Shown: in pieces, positions 1 through 12,215 of the stretch
How the letters are laid out: each line of letters begins with the position of its first letter
How positions within the stretch are numbered: position 1 is the stretch's first letter
DNA from: Angiostrongylus vasorum
Lineage: Eukaryota > Nematoda > Chromadorea > Rhabditida > Metastrongylidae
Length of the DNA stretch: 64,000 nt
NCBI GenBank assembly: GCA_018806985.1
Contig: JADANN010000174.1
Coordinates: forward strand, 1,190,001 to 1,254,000
Direction of reading: 5' to 3'
Program-made: the position numbers and the translations under genes
The notes under the pieces: model-generated
What the model was told of the DNA's origin: nothing
Database searches by the model: none
What the model saw: the letters and a program-made list of their open reading frames with translations, nothing else

Positions 1-540
1 GGTCGATGGTGTCCACTCGTCTCTAATCCTGTTACCATCTCATGAAGCTCTTGAGCGTACTTTTGTTGTCCTTCCACGACGATGCGCATTGATTTCAACA
101 TGCACGCTGCTGGATATCTCCAATTTGCGTCTTGACTTCGAGACGTTCGCTTCTGTCTGGCTTATTCCGCCAGACAGAACTTTTCCCCCAAAAATTTTTT
201 TCAGTCATTTGATGGCGTGTTGAGTAAAGATTTTATACAAGAGCTGGTTGATGGATAGGCATTCTCAGTGCCCTGTCCTAGCGAAAAGTACACCGTGGTA
301 TACTTTCGAACAAATTAGCACGTCTGCTTTAATTTCACAGCAGTTCCACTGGTACTTACACAGTAAAGTTTAGAGTTCGGCGGTTAGGGACACTTCACCG
401 TCATGAAAATATGGCATATTATTGACAAGATTTCTATCAACGTACTTGTGCTATACAGAAGGCTTATGCTTCCTCAAAGTGCGCACTTATCAGTGGGCAA
501 ACTAAACCATTAGGGAAAGAACTATTCTCAATACTGGGAA
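1..540. other. No gene recognised
   Basis: Apart from the hairpin at 151-179 nothing is recognised. All frames are broken by stops. The sequence just after 540 begins to match the 5' part of the downstream RTE-type element, so the left boundary of that element lies near here. Confidence 0.5.
151..179. repeat. Perfect 11-bp inverted repeat (hairpin)
   Basis: The arms at 151-161 and 169-179 are perfectly complementary (TTCTGTCTGGC and its complement) and are separated by the 7-base loop TTATTCC. No gene is seen nearby. No T-run follows that would suggest a terminator. It may be part of an unrecognised repeat. Confidence 0.6.
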
Positions 541-3500
541 GTGTATGGGAGAAGGTTAGGAGTCGCCTCCAACAAAAAGGCTCCATGTCTACTCTGGGAT
601 AGACTGGCAAGCTACCCGTAAGTATACCCAGTCACCACGTTCAGGGATCAGTAACCTATATGTGGGTGTCAAATGCTAAACAGAGTAAAATAGATGGGTT
701 CACACTCTTGATCGCAAATGAGTCTCCTATACTGCAGCGTTGGGTATAACGAGGGTAGAAAGGCTGCTGAAATCTCAAAACCATTCTAGACTACCTAAAT
801 CTTTAAAGATTACGGTGCGTACAACGCACACTCACTTGCCTCTGAATCCTCGATGTAGGACTTTATCGCGCAGGCAAGAAATGCAAGGTACGACGTCGTC
901 GGACTGGCCGAGACGACAAGACGCCGCTAATTCATCGTCGCCTATGACACTGATTGTTCCTCGAAACATACAACAGTAGAGGAGTCGGAGGCGTCGGCGT
1001 TCTCGCCAACACGAGCTTGGACATGAACACCAATTCATTCGAACAGCTTACAACCCGAATCGGATTTTTTACGATTGAAGAGATGTGAATCAATAGGGGC
1101 ATTGACAATTTTTGTCGTTTACGCACCGACATCAAGCTATGACGAAGACGAAGACGAAGTCGAAGAGTTCTACATGGACTTGGAGAAATTCTACAGAGAA
1201 GACCATACATTCTTCAAGTTCACCGTTGAAGACTTTAACGCCAAAATTGGACCAAAAAGAACGTCTGGAGAACGCCACATTGGGACCCACGGATTAGAAT
1301 GGAACGAACAGAGTGAGCAGCTCTCTGAGTTTATCATGACGACCAAGACCATCCATAGTAACTCGCAATTACAAGAGCTCCACAATCAACACTGGACAGG
1401 TGAGTCTCTCAGTGGAAAGTAACATGACGAAATAGACCAAACTGTAGTAAATCAAAACTTTTGCTTAATCGACGTTGCTGTTGCTCCAAATTTTTACACT
1501 GAATCATACCATCGCCTCCTGGCAAAATTTCATTTTTCGCGGAATAGAGAAAAAAGCCGCTAAGTTCAAAATACGAAGTTTCAAAACCACAACAACCTCG
1601 GATTTCTTCAAGTCGTCAGTTGGATGTTCGTAAGATGCCACTATTCATAATACCAGCGAGAAACGCGATCGGCTCATTCAACATCTTTACATTGACTTTT
1701 TTGAAAATTTAGAGTACGGAAGTCGCCAACAAACATCTGCCTCCAGAAACATTAGAGCTGGTACGTCAACTTGGAAAAGCACGAGCTACATGCAACCACC
1801 AACTCACGTCCAGACTTGCAAAACAATGCAGACAGGCGATAAAAGAAGGTCTTAAAGAGAGAACAGCAGCTGTGGTCGAGGCTGGGAAAAGTATCCGCAA
1901 AGCACGCCGAAGCCTCGCCAAGTACAAATCCGAGATGACTGCACTCCGAGGCACAAAAGAAACAGACACAGTTTCCTGAAAGGCCATTAAGAAACTCATT
2001 CACGATTACTAACGGATCTCTGCAGTATTTACGTCCTTAAGCCTTCATATGAAGCAAAGGCAAGTGGATGCGTCGTCCCACCTGTTCTCCTTTTCGAAAT
2101 TCAACATGGTATTTCGTAGGAGAAGAACCACAGGAAGAACAACACAGTCCGAAGAGGACAACGCTTGAACTATTGAACATCGTTCCGTCAATCCTCATGA
2201 ACAAAGTGGGCCAGCTCTTCACGCTCTACCCGTCATAATGCAAGGATCCTATAGGAATAGTAATTCATTGGAAGACTAGCTAGAATGTGTTACTGTTCAC
2301 GAACTCCGAACTCGACGATATCGGCAACTATTGCCTAATCTACTTGCAGTCCGTTGTCTACAAACTCCTCATTCGAGTCATCTTAAACAGGATTTACAGA
2401 ACACTGAAACGAAGGGCAGCCATGTAATCAAGCAGGGTGTCTTAAAGGAATCAGTAGGGTGGATCAAGTACTATGACAAGACTCACTGAAGTATCGCGAG
2501 AGTACAGGAGACCGCTCTGTCTCATTTTCATTGATTTAAAGAAAGCTTTTCCCCTAGTTGAGGCAGAAGCAGTCATGGAAGCCCTGGACAGCCAAGGAGT
2601 CCCTACTCAGTATACAGAGAATCTTCGAAAGCCGTACAGCCAAAATGTCACCATTCTACAACGATATTAACATCGACGTCAAAAGAGGGGTTAGGCAAGG
2701 CGATACCATCTCGCCAAAATTATTTACCGCCACCCTCCAGAACGTCATGCGAACAGTGGAATGGGACAACATGAAACTGAAAGCCAATGGTTGGCAATTA
2801 CACCATCTTCGGTTTGTTGATGATATCGTTCTTATAACACCAAACATCCAAACAAAGCGAATGCTTGTCGACTTTAATAAAGCCCTGTGGAAGGATCGGT
2901 CTTCGTCTAAATCTCACAAAAACGATGTTCATGAGGAACAGATTAGTTGCATATGCCCGATTCACGCTTAACGGAGCTATTATCTCGAAATACTCCAGCT
3001 ACGTCTGTTTAGTTTGATAAATCAACATGATGAGCGATATAGTGTCGAGCAGAAGCGAGCATCTTGGGGAACTTGCTACAGCATCAAGGATGTAGTGAAC
3101 AGAACAAAAAAAACCCGACTCCGTGCTCACCTTTTCCACTTCATGATCTTTCTTGGTTTAACGTTTGCGTCAGAAACCTACTCATTACTCAAGGACGATG
3201 AAAGATTACAGCGTTATTAAACACGCAATCGAAGGGATGATGCTAAGAGTATCTCTTATCGTGCAAGTGGTGGAAAAGATACAAATATCCGACCTACATG
3301 AACGATCAAAACAAAGACGCCGTTCTATGCGACAAACTGTCGAAGATAAAGTAGAGCGAGCATTTAATGCGCTCGAACGACAACCGATGGACAAGACTCG
3401 TTAGTGAGAGGATTGCTCAGGACGTCAAACGCACTGCATGAAGACCGCCGACCCAATGGTCATGAGAACCCTGAAAGAAAGATGTGATGCTCGACGAATT

Positions 3501-3640
3501 CCTAGAGCGAGCAGAACCCACTGGGGTACTCTTGCATAAGACAAGGAGAAATGGAAGATTTACTAACGCGCGCTCGAGTCACCCCCACTATCAATGGTAC
3601 GACAGGTGGTAGAGGGGGATACGACTTCCAGAGCAAACTT
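541..3640 (+). mobile_element. RTE-type non-LTR retrotransposon, copy 1 (decayed)
   Basis: This is a broken copy of a non-LTR retrotransposon coding for an AP-type endonuclease followed by a reverse transcriptase. The 5' segment (549-680) matches 4563-4690 of copy 2. Endonuclease remnants lie around 840-1420; the motif normally read GDFNAKIG is VEDFNAKIG near 1228. Reverse transcriptase remnants lie at 2473-2971: the FIDLKKAF box (motif A) near 2527, RQGDTISPKLF near 2692 and RFVDDIVL (the catalytic box) near 2812. Many stops and frameshifts separate these pieces and there is no intact ORF, so it cannot be autonomous. The family assignment rests on domain order and the RQGDTISPKLF/DDIVL wording typical of RTE elements in nematodes. 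The 3' end near 3640 is judged from similarity to copy 2. Confidence 0.8.
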
Positions 3641-3659
3641 GTATGATGGTATTTGTAGC

Positions 3660-3925
3660 ATGTAGCAGGAGTAATCATTGATAGAGTGCGCATTTATCAG
3701 TGTGTAGAGTGCTTCTTTCAAACGATGCATATTCCTTACCCTTATCTTGCAACATTTTACTGATTTTTTAAGCCTTTTACTCAAAGTATCTATTTAGTCA
3801 TACATCCTCTTACATATCCTACCATCAGCGGCTGTGCAATGGTGCGTGAAGAATTTATCGTTCATGCATGAAACTTCTAATGTTTATATAAATTCGTCTT
3901 GTTTGGAATTTGTAACACACACAAA
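3660..3925. other. Gene-free spacer after RTE copy 1
   Basis: No frame stays open and no repeat family of this window is recognised. The stretch is moderately AT-rich. Confidence 0.4.
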
Positions 3926-4180
3926 ATACAACGAAGATGATGCTGAGATATTTGCAAAACGATGAGGAACGAACGCGCTATTACACTTTTCGGGGCTAAC
4001 GCGTTCACCACCACACCATGCGGGTCCTTCGTTTCGCCGGTCTCTCAGCTAGTTTTCTATCGATCAATGCCATCAGCAATTACCCATCAACGAGATTGAT
4101 CTGGGTAGCCCAAATCGGCAACGAACTCAGTTAAGCTCAGTATGAAGTTGGAAATTACAATCCTAACCTTTTTATTTACT
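3925..4180 (+). mobile_element. S4 repeat copy (tRNA-like/foldback family)
   Basis: Family S4 is defined here by an end reading like CAACCACAATGATGCTGAGATATTTGCAAAAC followed by a tRNA-like stretch containing ACGCGCTATTACACTTTTCGGGGC, in either orientation. This copy shares its stretch with the reverse complement of 28215-28470 over roughly 170 bases, including the GCGTTCACCACCACACCATG block. It sits between the two RTE copies. Confidence 0.6.
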
Positions 4181-4190
4181 GCCTATCCTA

Positions 4191-4270
4191 TTATATATGT
4201 ATATATATATATATTATATATGTGTATCTATATTATATATGTATACATATATATTATATATGTATATACA
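4191..4270. repeat. TA-rich simple repeat
   Basis: About 80 bases consist almost wholly of TATA and TATATG units. It separates the S4 repeat from the 5' part of RTE copy 2, and may be the accumulated tail of one of them. Confidence 0.9.
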
Positions 4271-4274
4271 CCAC

Positions 4275-7200
4275 GGATCTCCCTCATATGAGGGATCTCG
4301 AGCCGGGTAGTCGCGAGGCTACTTGGCGCGTCCCCCAGGTGGCGGATAGGGGGTTAATCGCGGACCAAAAGCGACCTTTGCTTCCCTGAGACGCAGGTGG
4401 ATCCAGGGATGGACTCACTGTTTCTGATGCGCCGATTTGGCACATACTTCCTGCATTTACGGAGCGTATTCATGCACGCGTGTGTGGGTGCGTTCTGGTT
4501 TGTGCAGATTGTATTCTACGAGTCCATTCGGCCAAAAGCCTGCAATCAAGTGACAGGGAAGTAAATGGGAGGCGGTTAGGAGTCGCCTCCAACAAATAAG
4601 CTTCATGTCCACTCTGGGAGAGCCTGACAAGCTACCCGTGAGTATACCCACCCCCACGTTCAGTGCCCAGCAAGCTATACGTGGGTATCAAAATGCTAAA
4701 CACAGTAAAAAAAAGAACGGGCCATATTCCGCCGACCCCGCAAGAGCCCCCCAATGACGAGTACGGAGAAGCTGCTAAAATCTCAGGGCCAGTGGAAGCT
4801 GCGTGGATTACAAAAAACTATGGTGACGATATGTACTTACAATGCACGTACACTTGCATCCGAGTCCTCGATAGAAGACTTGCTCATGCAAGCAAGAAAG
4901 ATAAGGTACGACGTCATCGGCCTAGCCGAGACGACACGACGCCACCCATTCAACGCCGTCTATGACACCGGAGAAGAACTGTTCCTCGGAACATGCAACA
5001 GTAGAGGAGTCGGCGGCCTGGCGTTCTCGGAGTTTGTCCATGCACAACGATTCATTCGAACAACTTACAACCCGACTCGGACATTTACGATTGAAGAGAT
5101 GTGGATCAATACCGGCTTTGACAATCTTCGTCGTTTACGCGCCGACATCAAACTATGACGAGGAAGAAGTCTAAGCGTTCTACATGGACTTGGAGAAGTG
5201 CTACAGAGAAGACTATACATTCTTCAAGGTCATCATTGGGGGTTTCAACGCCAAGATTGGACGAAGAAGAACGTCTGAAGAACGTCACATTGGGACCCAC
5301 GGATTAGAATGAAACGAACAGGGTGAGCAGCTGTCTAAGTTTATCACGGCGACCAAGACAATCCATGGTAACTCACAATTCCAGAAGCCCCCATCCTCAG
5401 CGCTGGACGTGGGCGTTTCCCAATGGAGAGTACCATAACGAAATAGACCACATCATAGTAACTAGAAGGTTTTGCCTAACCGATGTCGCTGTTGTCCCAA
5501 AATTCTACACGGGATCAGACCACCCGTCTCCTTCGTGCAAGATTCTATTTCTCGCGAAAAGGAGAAAAAAGCCGCTGAATTCAAAAACCGAAGTCCCAAA
5601 ACCACCGTAAACTGGGGCTTATTCAATTCATTAGTCGGCTGTTGGGAAGATTCCGTTGTCGATAACATCGACGATGAATACGATCGGCTCATTCAACATC
5701 TTCACGTTAGCGCTATGAAAGCTGAGAGTTCGAAAGTCACCAAGAGACGTCTGTCTCCAGAAACACTCGAGCTAATACGCCAGTGTGGAATCGTACGAGC
5801 TGCAGGTATACGAGCCAACTCACTTCGGAACTTGCAAAAACAATGCAGACAGGAGAAAAAAATGATCTTAAAGAGAAGAGCAGCAGTAATGGTCGAAGCT
5901 GCAGAGGATTGGAAAAAGCACTCGCAAAGCCCACCGAAGCTTTGCCAATTACAAGACCGAGATGATTGCACTCCGACGCCTAGACGGAGCACTTACAGCG
6001 TCCAGAAAGGCAATGGAGAAAATCATTCACGAATACTACTAGGATCTCTTCGATAGCCACGTCCATCTCCCGACATATGAAATAAAGGAGGATGGATATG
6101 TTGCACCACCGGTTCTCCCTTCCGAAATCCGACATGCCATTTCGTCGGGGAAAAATCGAACAGCGCATGGTCCGGAGAGGACAAGATTAGAATACCTGAG
6201 AAACCTTCCGCCAGTGCTCGTAAACACCCTGGCTCGCCTCTTCACACGTTACCCGTTTGAATGCAAGATCCCTATCCAATGGAAGAACAGCAAAGCAAGA
6301 CCGTGTTATTGTTCAAGAACGGTGACCTACACGATATCGGCAACTATCACCCAATCTGCTTGCTATCTGTCGTCTACAAACTTTTCACTCGAGTCATTCT
6401 AAACAGGTTTGACAGAACACTGGACGAAGGACAGCCATATTAGCAAGCAGGGTTTCGAAAAGGATTTAGTACGATGGACCACACCCACACGGTAACAAGG
6501 CTCATTGAAGTATCGCGAGTACAAAAGAACGCTTTGTCTCACTTTAATCGATTTAAAGAAGGCCTTTAACTCAAATGTTATAGAAGCAGTCATGGAAGCC
6601 ATTAATAACCGAGGAGTCCCTACTCAGTAAATAAAGATTCTCCGTGAGCTGTACAAAAAATTTCACAACGGTATCACCATTCTACAACGATATTAACATT
6701 GACGTCAAAAGTGGGGTTAGGCAGGGCGATACCATCTCGCCAAAATTATTTATCGCCACCCTCCAGAACGTCATGCGAACATTGGAATGGGATAATATGG
6801 GAGTGAAAATCGATAGTTGGCAGTTATATCATCTTCGTGATGACATCGTCCTTATAACACCAAAGATTAGCAAAGCAGAACGTATGCTTAGCGACTTTGA
6901 TAAAGCCTGTGGAAAGATTGGTCTTCAACTAAATCTCACAAAAACGATGTTCATGAAGAACGGATTGGTTTCGCATGCCCCATTCATGCTCAACGGAACG
7001 AATATCTCCGAATGCTCCAGTTAAATCTATCTAGGTCGGGAAATCAATATGATGAACGACTCTAGCTCCAGAGCTGAGTAGAAGGAAACGAGCGGCTTAG
7101 GGTGCTTTTAAGAGCATCGAGGATGTAGTGAAGAGAACAAGGAACATCCGACTCCGTGCCCACCTTTTCGACTCAACGGTACTTCCTGCCCTAACATATG

Positions 7201-7700
7201 CGTCAGAAACTTGGTCGCTGCGTAAGCACGATGAAAGATCACTCAGCGTTACGAACGCGCAGTTGAAAGGGCGATGCTAGGAGTATCCCGTTCCACACAG
7301 GTAAGGGAAGAGATCCGAAGTTCCGACCTACGTCAACAATCAAAAATCAAAGATGCCGTTCTGTACGCCAAACAGTTGAAGATAAGGTGGGCCGGACACG
7401 TAATGCTTATGAATGACAACCGATGGACAAGAGCCGTTAGTGATTGGATTCCTCGGAATGTCAAACGTACTGTAAGAAGACCACCGACCCGATGGTCAGA
7501 GTTCTTTACAAACAGCCTTGAAGAAAGTTATCATGCTCGACGAGTCCCTAGAGCGAGTAGAACCCATTGGGCTACTCTTACACGCGACAGGGGAAAAAAT
7601 GGAAGACTTACTGGCGCCCGCTCGAGTCACTCGACGATCAACGGGACTACAGGTGATACAGGTGGTATGTATATACTATATAGTCACAAAATACATTTCC
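4275..7700 (+). mobile_element. RTE-type non-LTR retrotransposon, copy 2 (decayed, more complete)
   Basis: It has the same organisation and orientation as copy 1 and is better preserved. The upstream leader (4280-4740) has the CGAGCCGGGTAGTCGCGAGG block. The endonuclease starts near 4829 (ICTYNARTLASES), followed by the AETTRR box near 4936 and RGVGGLAF near 5005. An intact stretch of linker runs through 5472-6056. Reverse transcriptase: RQGDTISPKLF near 6719 and a DDIVLITP box near 6838 whose preceding residues are deleted. The C-terminal region, with RWAGHVM and NRWTRAVSDWIPRN (7388-7460), is typical of RTE polyproteins. Stops and frameshifts remain (for example in the RT N-terminal half), so it is a pseudogene. 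The copy supplies the phase missing in copy 1. Confidence 0.85.
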
Positions 7701-7709
7701 GAGATTGAT

Positions 7710-8465
7710 CTCCTTGTCATTATCAACAATCTCCTCCTACCTGCAATCATATACGGTGTGCAGTTTTATCATAGAGACTACATTGAAACAATATCACACG
7801 ATCTAAAGAAATGTTTTATACATCGTTACGCTGCGAAAGCTACCTGGGCATGTGTTTTAATGTCTGGAATCATATTATTTTGCCAACATCATATAACAGC
7901 CAACAAGGTACTCTTCAGGTGTTAATCTTTGGTTGTCCTGCAAAAACAGGTTTGCACACCTAAACTGTGGATAAAACTAGATATGCTAAGACAATGAAGA
8001 AGTGAAACATATGTACCGCTTACTAGTTTTCCTAAGACAAGACTAAGGCTTCTCACACAGAATTTTTTCTGTAACGGAAAAGACTCGTCCATTCTTCGCA
8101 CACTTCGAATATAAATAATTCTTAGAAATGAAAAGGGCTTATGAAATTCAAGCAGAGTACTCTATCAATACCTGATTGGTTGTTAAAAAAGACTTAGTTT
8201 TAGGGTCTTAAATTCTTACTAGGAAGTGCTATAAGGAGAAGATAAAATAAATCAATCTGAAGAGAAATTACATTGGTACAAGTGGAGGAGGATATTCGAC
8301 GGAGTGAGGGTTTCCTGATGTACAAGTGGGCCTCCAAACCCAGCTGGGACGTGGTGATATTCGGGTTTTTCATCCATTTAGAGAGTTGGGAACCGGACGA
8401 GTTCCAGGGAATAGCCCTGAGGGAATCCAACTAAGAGGAAATGACGTTTTCAATCTATGCGCGTG
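7710..8465. other. Gene-free stretch
   Basis: The open stretch at 7518-7925 runs off the 3' end of the RTE copy and has no recognisable domain. From 7926 to 8465 no coding signal is seen. Confidence 0.4.
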
Positions 8466-8467
8466 CG

Positions 8468-8748
8468 TATAAAAAGAATAAAGCTCCCCGCTTTGATCAA
8501 TCCTTGAGGGTGCGTCATGCATTCGACTTCGCTAAGCATCCTTGCAGGTGATTGAATGCATATCTGGCCTTTACAAAGGCTCGCGACGGCCTACCGATGT
8601 ATAGAGCCAGTGCTGCTAGCTTCCCAGACAAATCTAGTACGAATTTTCCGACCTCGGAGGTGATGGAGGGGCTGGTGAGCCAGAAGAGCGGGGATCGGTC
8701 TTATGTATATTACTTGGCGCATGCGACCACTGCGCTACACGCGATCAC
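8468..8748 (-). mobile_element. S1 SINE (tRNA-derived), full length
   Basis: Family S1, read on its own strand, starts with a tRNA-like head carrying a box A (TAGCGCAGTGG) and a box B-like GGGATCGATCCC. It continues through CCAAGCCTTCCATCC and AAATTGGTACC, and ends in a block reading GATTGATCAACGCCGAGAGC then an AT-rich TTTATCCTTT tail. This copy is reversed: its tail is at 8468-8520 and its head at 8715-8748. The head and boxes imply RNA polymerase III transcription and retroposition by a partner LINE, which is inference. Confidence 0.75.
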
Positions 8749-9386
8749 TGGGAAGTTGTGTAGTACACACAAATTAGTGTGCATGTCCAGTTACAAAGTC
8801 TATGAACTTTTCAGTACGCGTCATAGAACGTTCACCTATATAACGAATCAAAGTGGAGGACAGGTGTCTCCAGGCGACGATATGTTGACCTCAGCAACAA
8901 TGCGAATTGCCTCATTGCATGCGAAACACATTTGCAACATTTGCTCTCGTTTCTGGTTGTCGAATTTGTCTGGAAAAGGCTTCCCTCGATTCCGATGTAG
9001 CCGTGACTCCTTGCGATGGAGATATAGGAGCATTCTAGCATCTCGAGATCCCACGAGTGAAAAGCTTGCTCATCCACTATCCTGCAGTGTTCACGAAGAA
9101 TACAAAGTGTTGACACGACAGCTCAATCTACGTGCAAATTGGAACACCCTTCTTAGAGGACAGATGAAGGATAGCGAATAGAATAAAGAAGTGCTGCAAT
9201 CCCTCTTGAACGAAAGTCATAGATAATGAGAATGTACTCAGTATCGACCCTCGACTTCGTTTCATTGATCTCTGGAAAATGGCTGATGCTCTATAGCCAG
9301 ACACGCTCATGTAAAAGAATTTCTTTTATAAAAGAATATTTTGAAACACTAAGGAATAGCAACAAAAACAATGGAAATAGTAATAG

Positions 9387-9387
<1 letters not shown>

Positions 9388-9454
<67 letters not shown>
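9388..9454. repeat. (AAT)n microsatellite
   Basis: More than 20 uninterrupted AAT units run here, with degraded AAT and ACA units continuing to about 9490. It directly abuts the tail end of the S1 copy at 9498, as expected for a SINE tail that grew into a microsatellite. Confidence 0.95.
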
Positions 9455-9456
<2 letters not shown>

Positions 9457-9497
9457 AAGAACAATAACAATAATGATAATAATAATAATAAACGGTA

Positions 9498-9741
9498 GAG
9501 GATAACGCTCTCGGCGTTGATCAATCCCTGAGGGTGCGTCATGCATTCGGCTTCATTAATCATCGCTGTAGGTGACTGATCTACCGATGTCGAATCGAGT
9601 CAGTGCCGGTATCCTTCCAGATAGTCTGGTACCAATTTGCTGACGCCGGAGTGATGGAGGGCTTAGTGACCCTTGGGAGCGAGATCGACCCCATATGTAC
9701 TACAGAGAGCCTCTAACCACTGCACCGCAAGCGCCCTAATA
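9498..9741 (-). mobile_element. S1 SINE
   Basis: The tail block is at 9505-9545 and the tRNA-like head at 9690-9741. The head is diverged and slightly shorter than in the copy at 57430. Its tail faces the AAT microsatellite. Confidence 0.7.
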
Positions 9742-9784
9742 ATAATAGTGGTTATTATTAATACCATTATTGTTATTGCATAGT

Positions 9785-10115
9785 GCTAGTTCGATCCCGC
9801 CCCGAGCCAACCAAGCCTCTCATCCCTCCGGGATAGGGGGAATTGGTACCGGAGTTGTCTGCAAAAAAATCACTCTCTGCAATCCAGATGGAAACGCGCC
9901 AGACCAGCTATCTCAGAACGTCAGCGAGAAGTGATCAACCAGCATTCTACGGCATTCAAGATGACATGAAAAGCCTCAGGCAGCGACCAAAGCCACACGT
10001 AAAGTTGAAAGATCTTTGTGGACAATGGATGAGAGGAAACAGGTGGATGTGAAAGTGCTGGGATCCGCACAGTAGACGTGAAGACGGATCAAACAAACAT
10101 AAAAAAATATTGAAA
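9785..10115 (+). mobile_element. S2 SINE (tRNA-derived), 5'-truncated head
   Basis: Family S2 has a tRNA-like head with a GGTTTGATCCCGCTCC-type box B. Then come CCAGCCTCTCATC, an AAAATCACTCTCTGCAATYCA block, ACCAGCATTCTACGRCATT, AAGATCTTYGTGGA and finally GTGCTGGGATCCGCACAGTAGA with an A-rich tail. This copy lacks box A and starts at the GTTCGATCCCGCCCC box. The tail reaches the AAAAAAA run at 10104. Confidence 0.7.
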
Positions 10116-10129
10116 ACAAAATAGAAGCA

Positions 10130-10505
10130 GTTTTTTTTCTTTCTTTCTTTTCCTGAATGTCAGGCTGCGATGTATAGTGGGAGGATTTATCCCTACAGCA
10201 GGGTCCCCCAAGCTAAGAGGAAGTCCGGCGTTTCCATTAAGAAGCCCAGCTAAGAGTAAAACAATGTCAGGATCCACCACTGTCCTCGTACCATACTAGT
10301 CCTATGGTGGCAAAGCAAATCTCCCTCTGATCCACAAGGGCTGTGACTGCCTATGGTGGTGATGATCTGAGGCAGACTTTGGCCCGGCTGACTTTGGGAC
10401 TCCAGGGAAATACAGTGGCTAATGCAGGAAAATTCCCCAAAAAATGGAAATCATGCGGGGGTCCGCACAACCAGTGAGGACGGGCCGTTAAAGTAACCAA
10501 GCAAG
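10130..10505 (+). mobile_element. S3 foldback repeat
   Basis: Family S3 is marked, in order, by AGGTGTTCCTGGGTGTCRGG, CCCCAAGCTRAGAGGAAGTCCGGCG, CCAATACCAGGATCCACCAC, TCCCTCTGATCCACAAGGG, GACTGCCTRTGGTGGTGA, GCAAAACTCCGGAAA and CCGCACAACCAGTGAGGACGG, ending in (AAGT)n. This copy starts inside the family at about the AGCTAAGAGG block and ends at ACCAAGCAAGTA near 10505. Confidence 0.75.
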
Positions 10506-10564
10506 TATTATATTATATTGTTAATATTATCTTATACATTATATTACATACTACATTAAGGTAG

Positions 10565-12215
10565 TTAAACAGCATACGTTTACTTCCACACAACAACACA
10601 CATACAACGCCATCGTAGCTGACGTTCCGGCAGAATCGCCTTCTTCAGAGCCTGGAAGGGTACAATATATAATTTACTAGGTCGAACGCTTCAACAACGC
10701 AAACAGAAAGATGAAAATCTGAACAATAATTACACGATCACCGGCTTCTCGAAAAACCCACCGTTTTTTACTGTTTTCCACCAAGGAAGAACAGCCGCTT
10801 AGAGTCGCATATGGTGGATCACTGCACCACCCCACATCAAAAAATCAGTTCTGAGATACTGGGCTAGACCACGCGTTATCTCAGGGCATTCTACCCTGCT
10901 ATTCATACTCGGATTTTTGTAATTTATCCAAAAAAGCCTCGAGGAGTTCACGCATTGGTGTTTTAGGATCCCGTGCGAGGATAGCAACTGTTATATCAAA
11001 AATCGTCTCCGCTATGCTTTTGTATCCTATGCGTCCTTAATGGCATGCCTTATTTTGGTTTTCGTTTGCCACCTAGGTGTTCTCTTACTGCGGATGCATA
11101 AAGGTCTGCCCGTTTCGTCAATATGTTCGTCTCCCCAAGTACCACAAGAGATCAGGTATATCGTACCTGAACTCATGCAGTCACCAAATCCCCTGCCATA
11201 AGGGCAGATTACGCAATTTTGTGTTCCACATAGACGGTCATATAGGTTAAAGGGGGTTACGAACTAACTGACAAGGAAAAGTATTCGGTGGTACTTCAAT
11301 TATGGCTACTGATTCCTTCAGATCTGCCCTTCTTAAGCATCGCTTCATCGCGACACTTATTTCATAGCTAATGAAGGGCAAGATAAACGGGACTTTGTTT
11401 CCGCCAAACCGTTCGTTTTGGAACTTCCCTTTCCTTCGAAACTTATCTCGTATGGTTATAATTTCGTAACCATTGGAGATGGGTATTTGACGAGCCAAGT
11501 CACACGATTCTTCCTTTAGTTCCCTACTTGTGCACACAGATGTGGCTGTTCGAAACATGTTACTCACAAGCCCCTCTTTGTGTGTGAAGGGTGGGAAGAA
11601 AGGGAATGAACCAGGATGTTTTTGTTACTTGGTTTTCGGTAGCACTTTTATCATGTAACCGCTACTTGGTAGGTTTATTTGAACGTTTAAAAACGGAAGG
11701 CAGTTTTTTCTCGGTTTCTCCCGGGAGAACTTGTACTCTGACTGCTTGTTGAATAATTCAGAGCATTTGTCCATCTCTCCTGTGTGGAGAAGACGACAAA
11801 ACAATCATCTATATATCCGCAGTAGAGTAGCGTCTGGAGACCGAGAACAGGGCTTCCACTCTAGACAGAAACGCAATGGCAAGGCTTGGTGCCAGTCGCT
11901 GTCCCATTGCCAGCCCCCTTATTTGCGCGTAATATTTCCCAGACCATCTGAAAATCAAGCAGTTTAGGCACTCCTTTATGAGAGCCATAAGCTGCTGTAT
12001 CTGCTGTATGGGCAAACCATGCATGTTTATTGTTCCCTCATGTTCAACAAGAAATTCGTGGATGGCTTGCATTGCGGAGTTATTCGATACATTGGGGTAG
12101 AGCGCGGTAATGTCGAACGACTCCATCACGTACGCGTTATTAGGAGACGCGTTACGTAGACGTTCTAGGAACATTTGGGTGTTCGTGAGGTGGGCTGGAA
12201 TGTGGTCTCCACCCG
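10565..12215 (-). mobile_element. Penelope-like retroelement PLE-1 (decayed)
   Basis: The coding strand runs downward. The RT core is in 12174-11809: FDITALYPNV (motif A region), then a YYAQIRGLAMGQRLAPSLA box. The YIDDCFVVFSTQ catalytic box follows in another frame near 11830. The linker lies at 11567-11247. A GIY-YIG endonuclease remnant lies at about 11225-11100: CVICPYG, then TIYLISCG, then DETGRPLCIR. This RT plus C-terminal GIY-YIG order defines Penelope-like elements. Frameshifts at the YIDD box and stops after the endonuclease show that it is dead. Downstream of the ORF lies a hammerhead-like motif at 10653-10617, in the same orientation. Confidence 0.8.
10617..10653 (-). ncRNA. Hammerhead ribozyme motif, decayed (PLE-1 end)
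   Basis: On the - strand the sequence reads AGGCT, then CTGAAGA, a stem-loop AGGCGATTCTGCC, GGAA, CGTC and AGCT. The order CUGANGA - stem II - GAAA - NUH - stem I is the hammerhead core. Here GAAA is changed to GGAA, which is expected to impair cleavage. Minimal hammerheads with almost no stem III are known in the terminal repeats of Penelope-like elements. Confidence 0.65.

Noticed and set aside
9291..9563. 90-codon and 65-codon - strand frames rich in Leu or Tyr
   Set aside because: They translate the AAT microsatellite and have no non-repetitive coding content.
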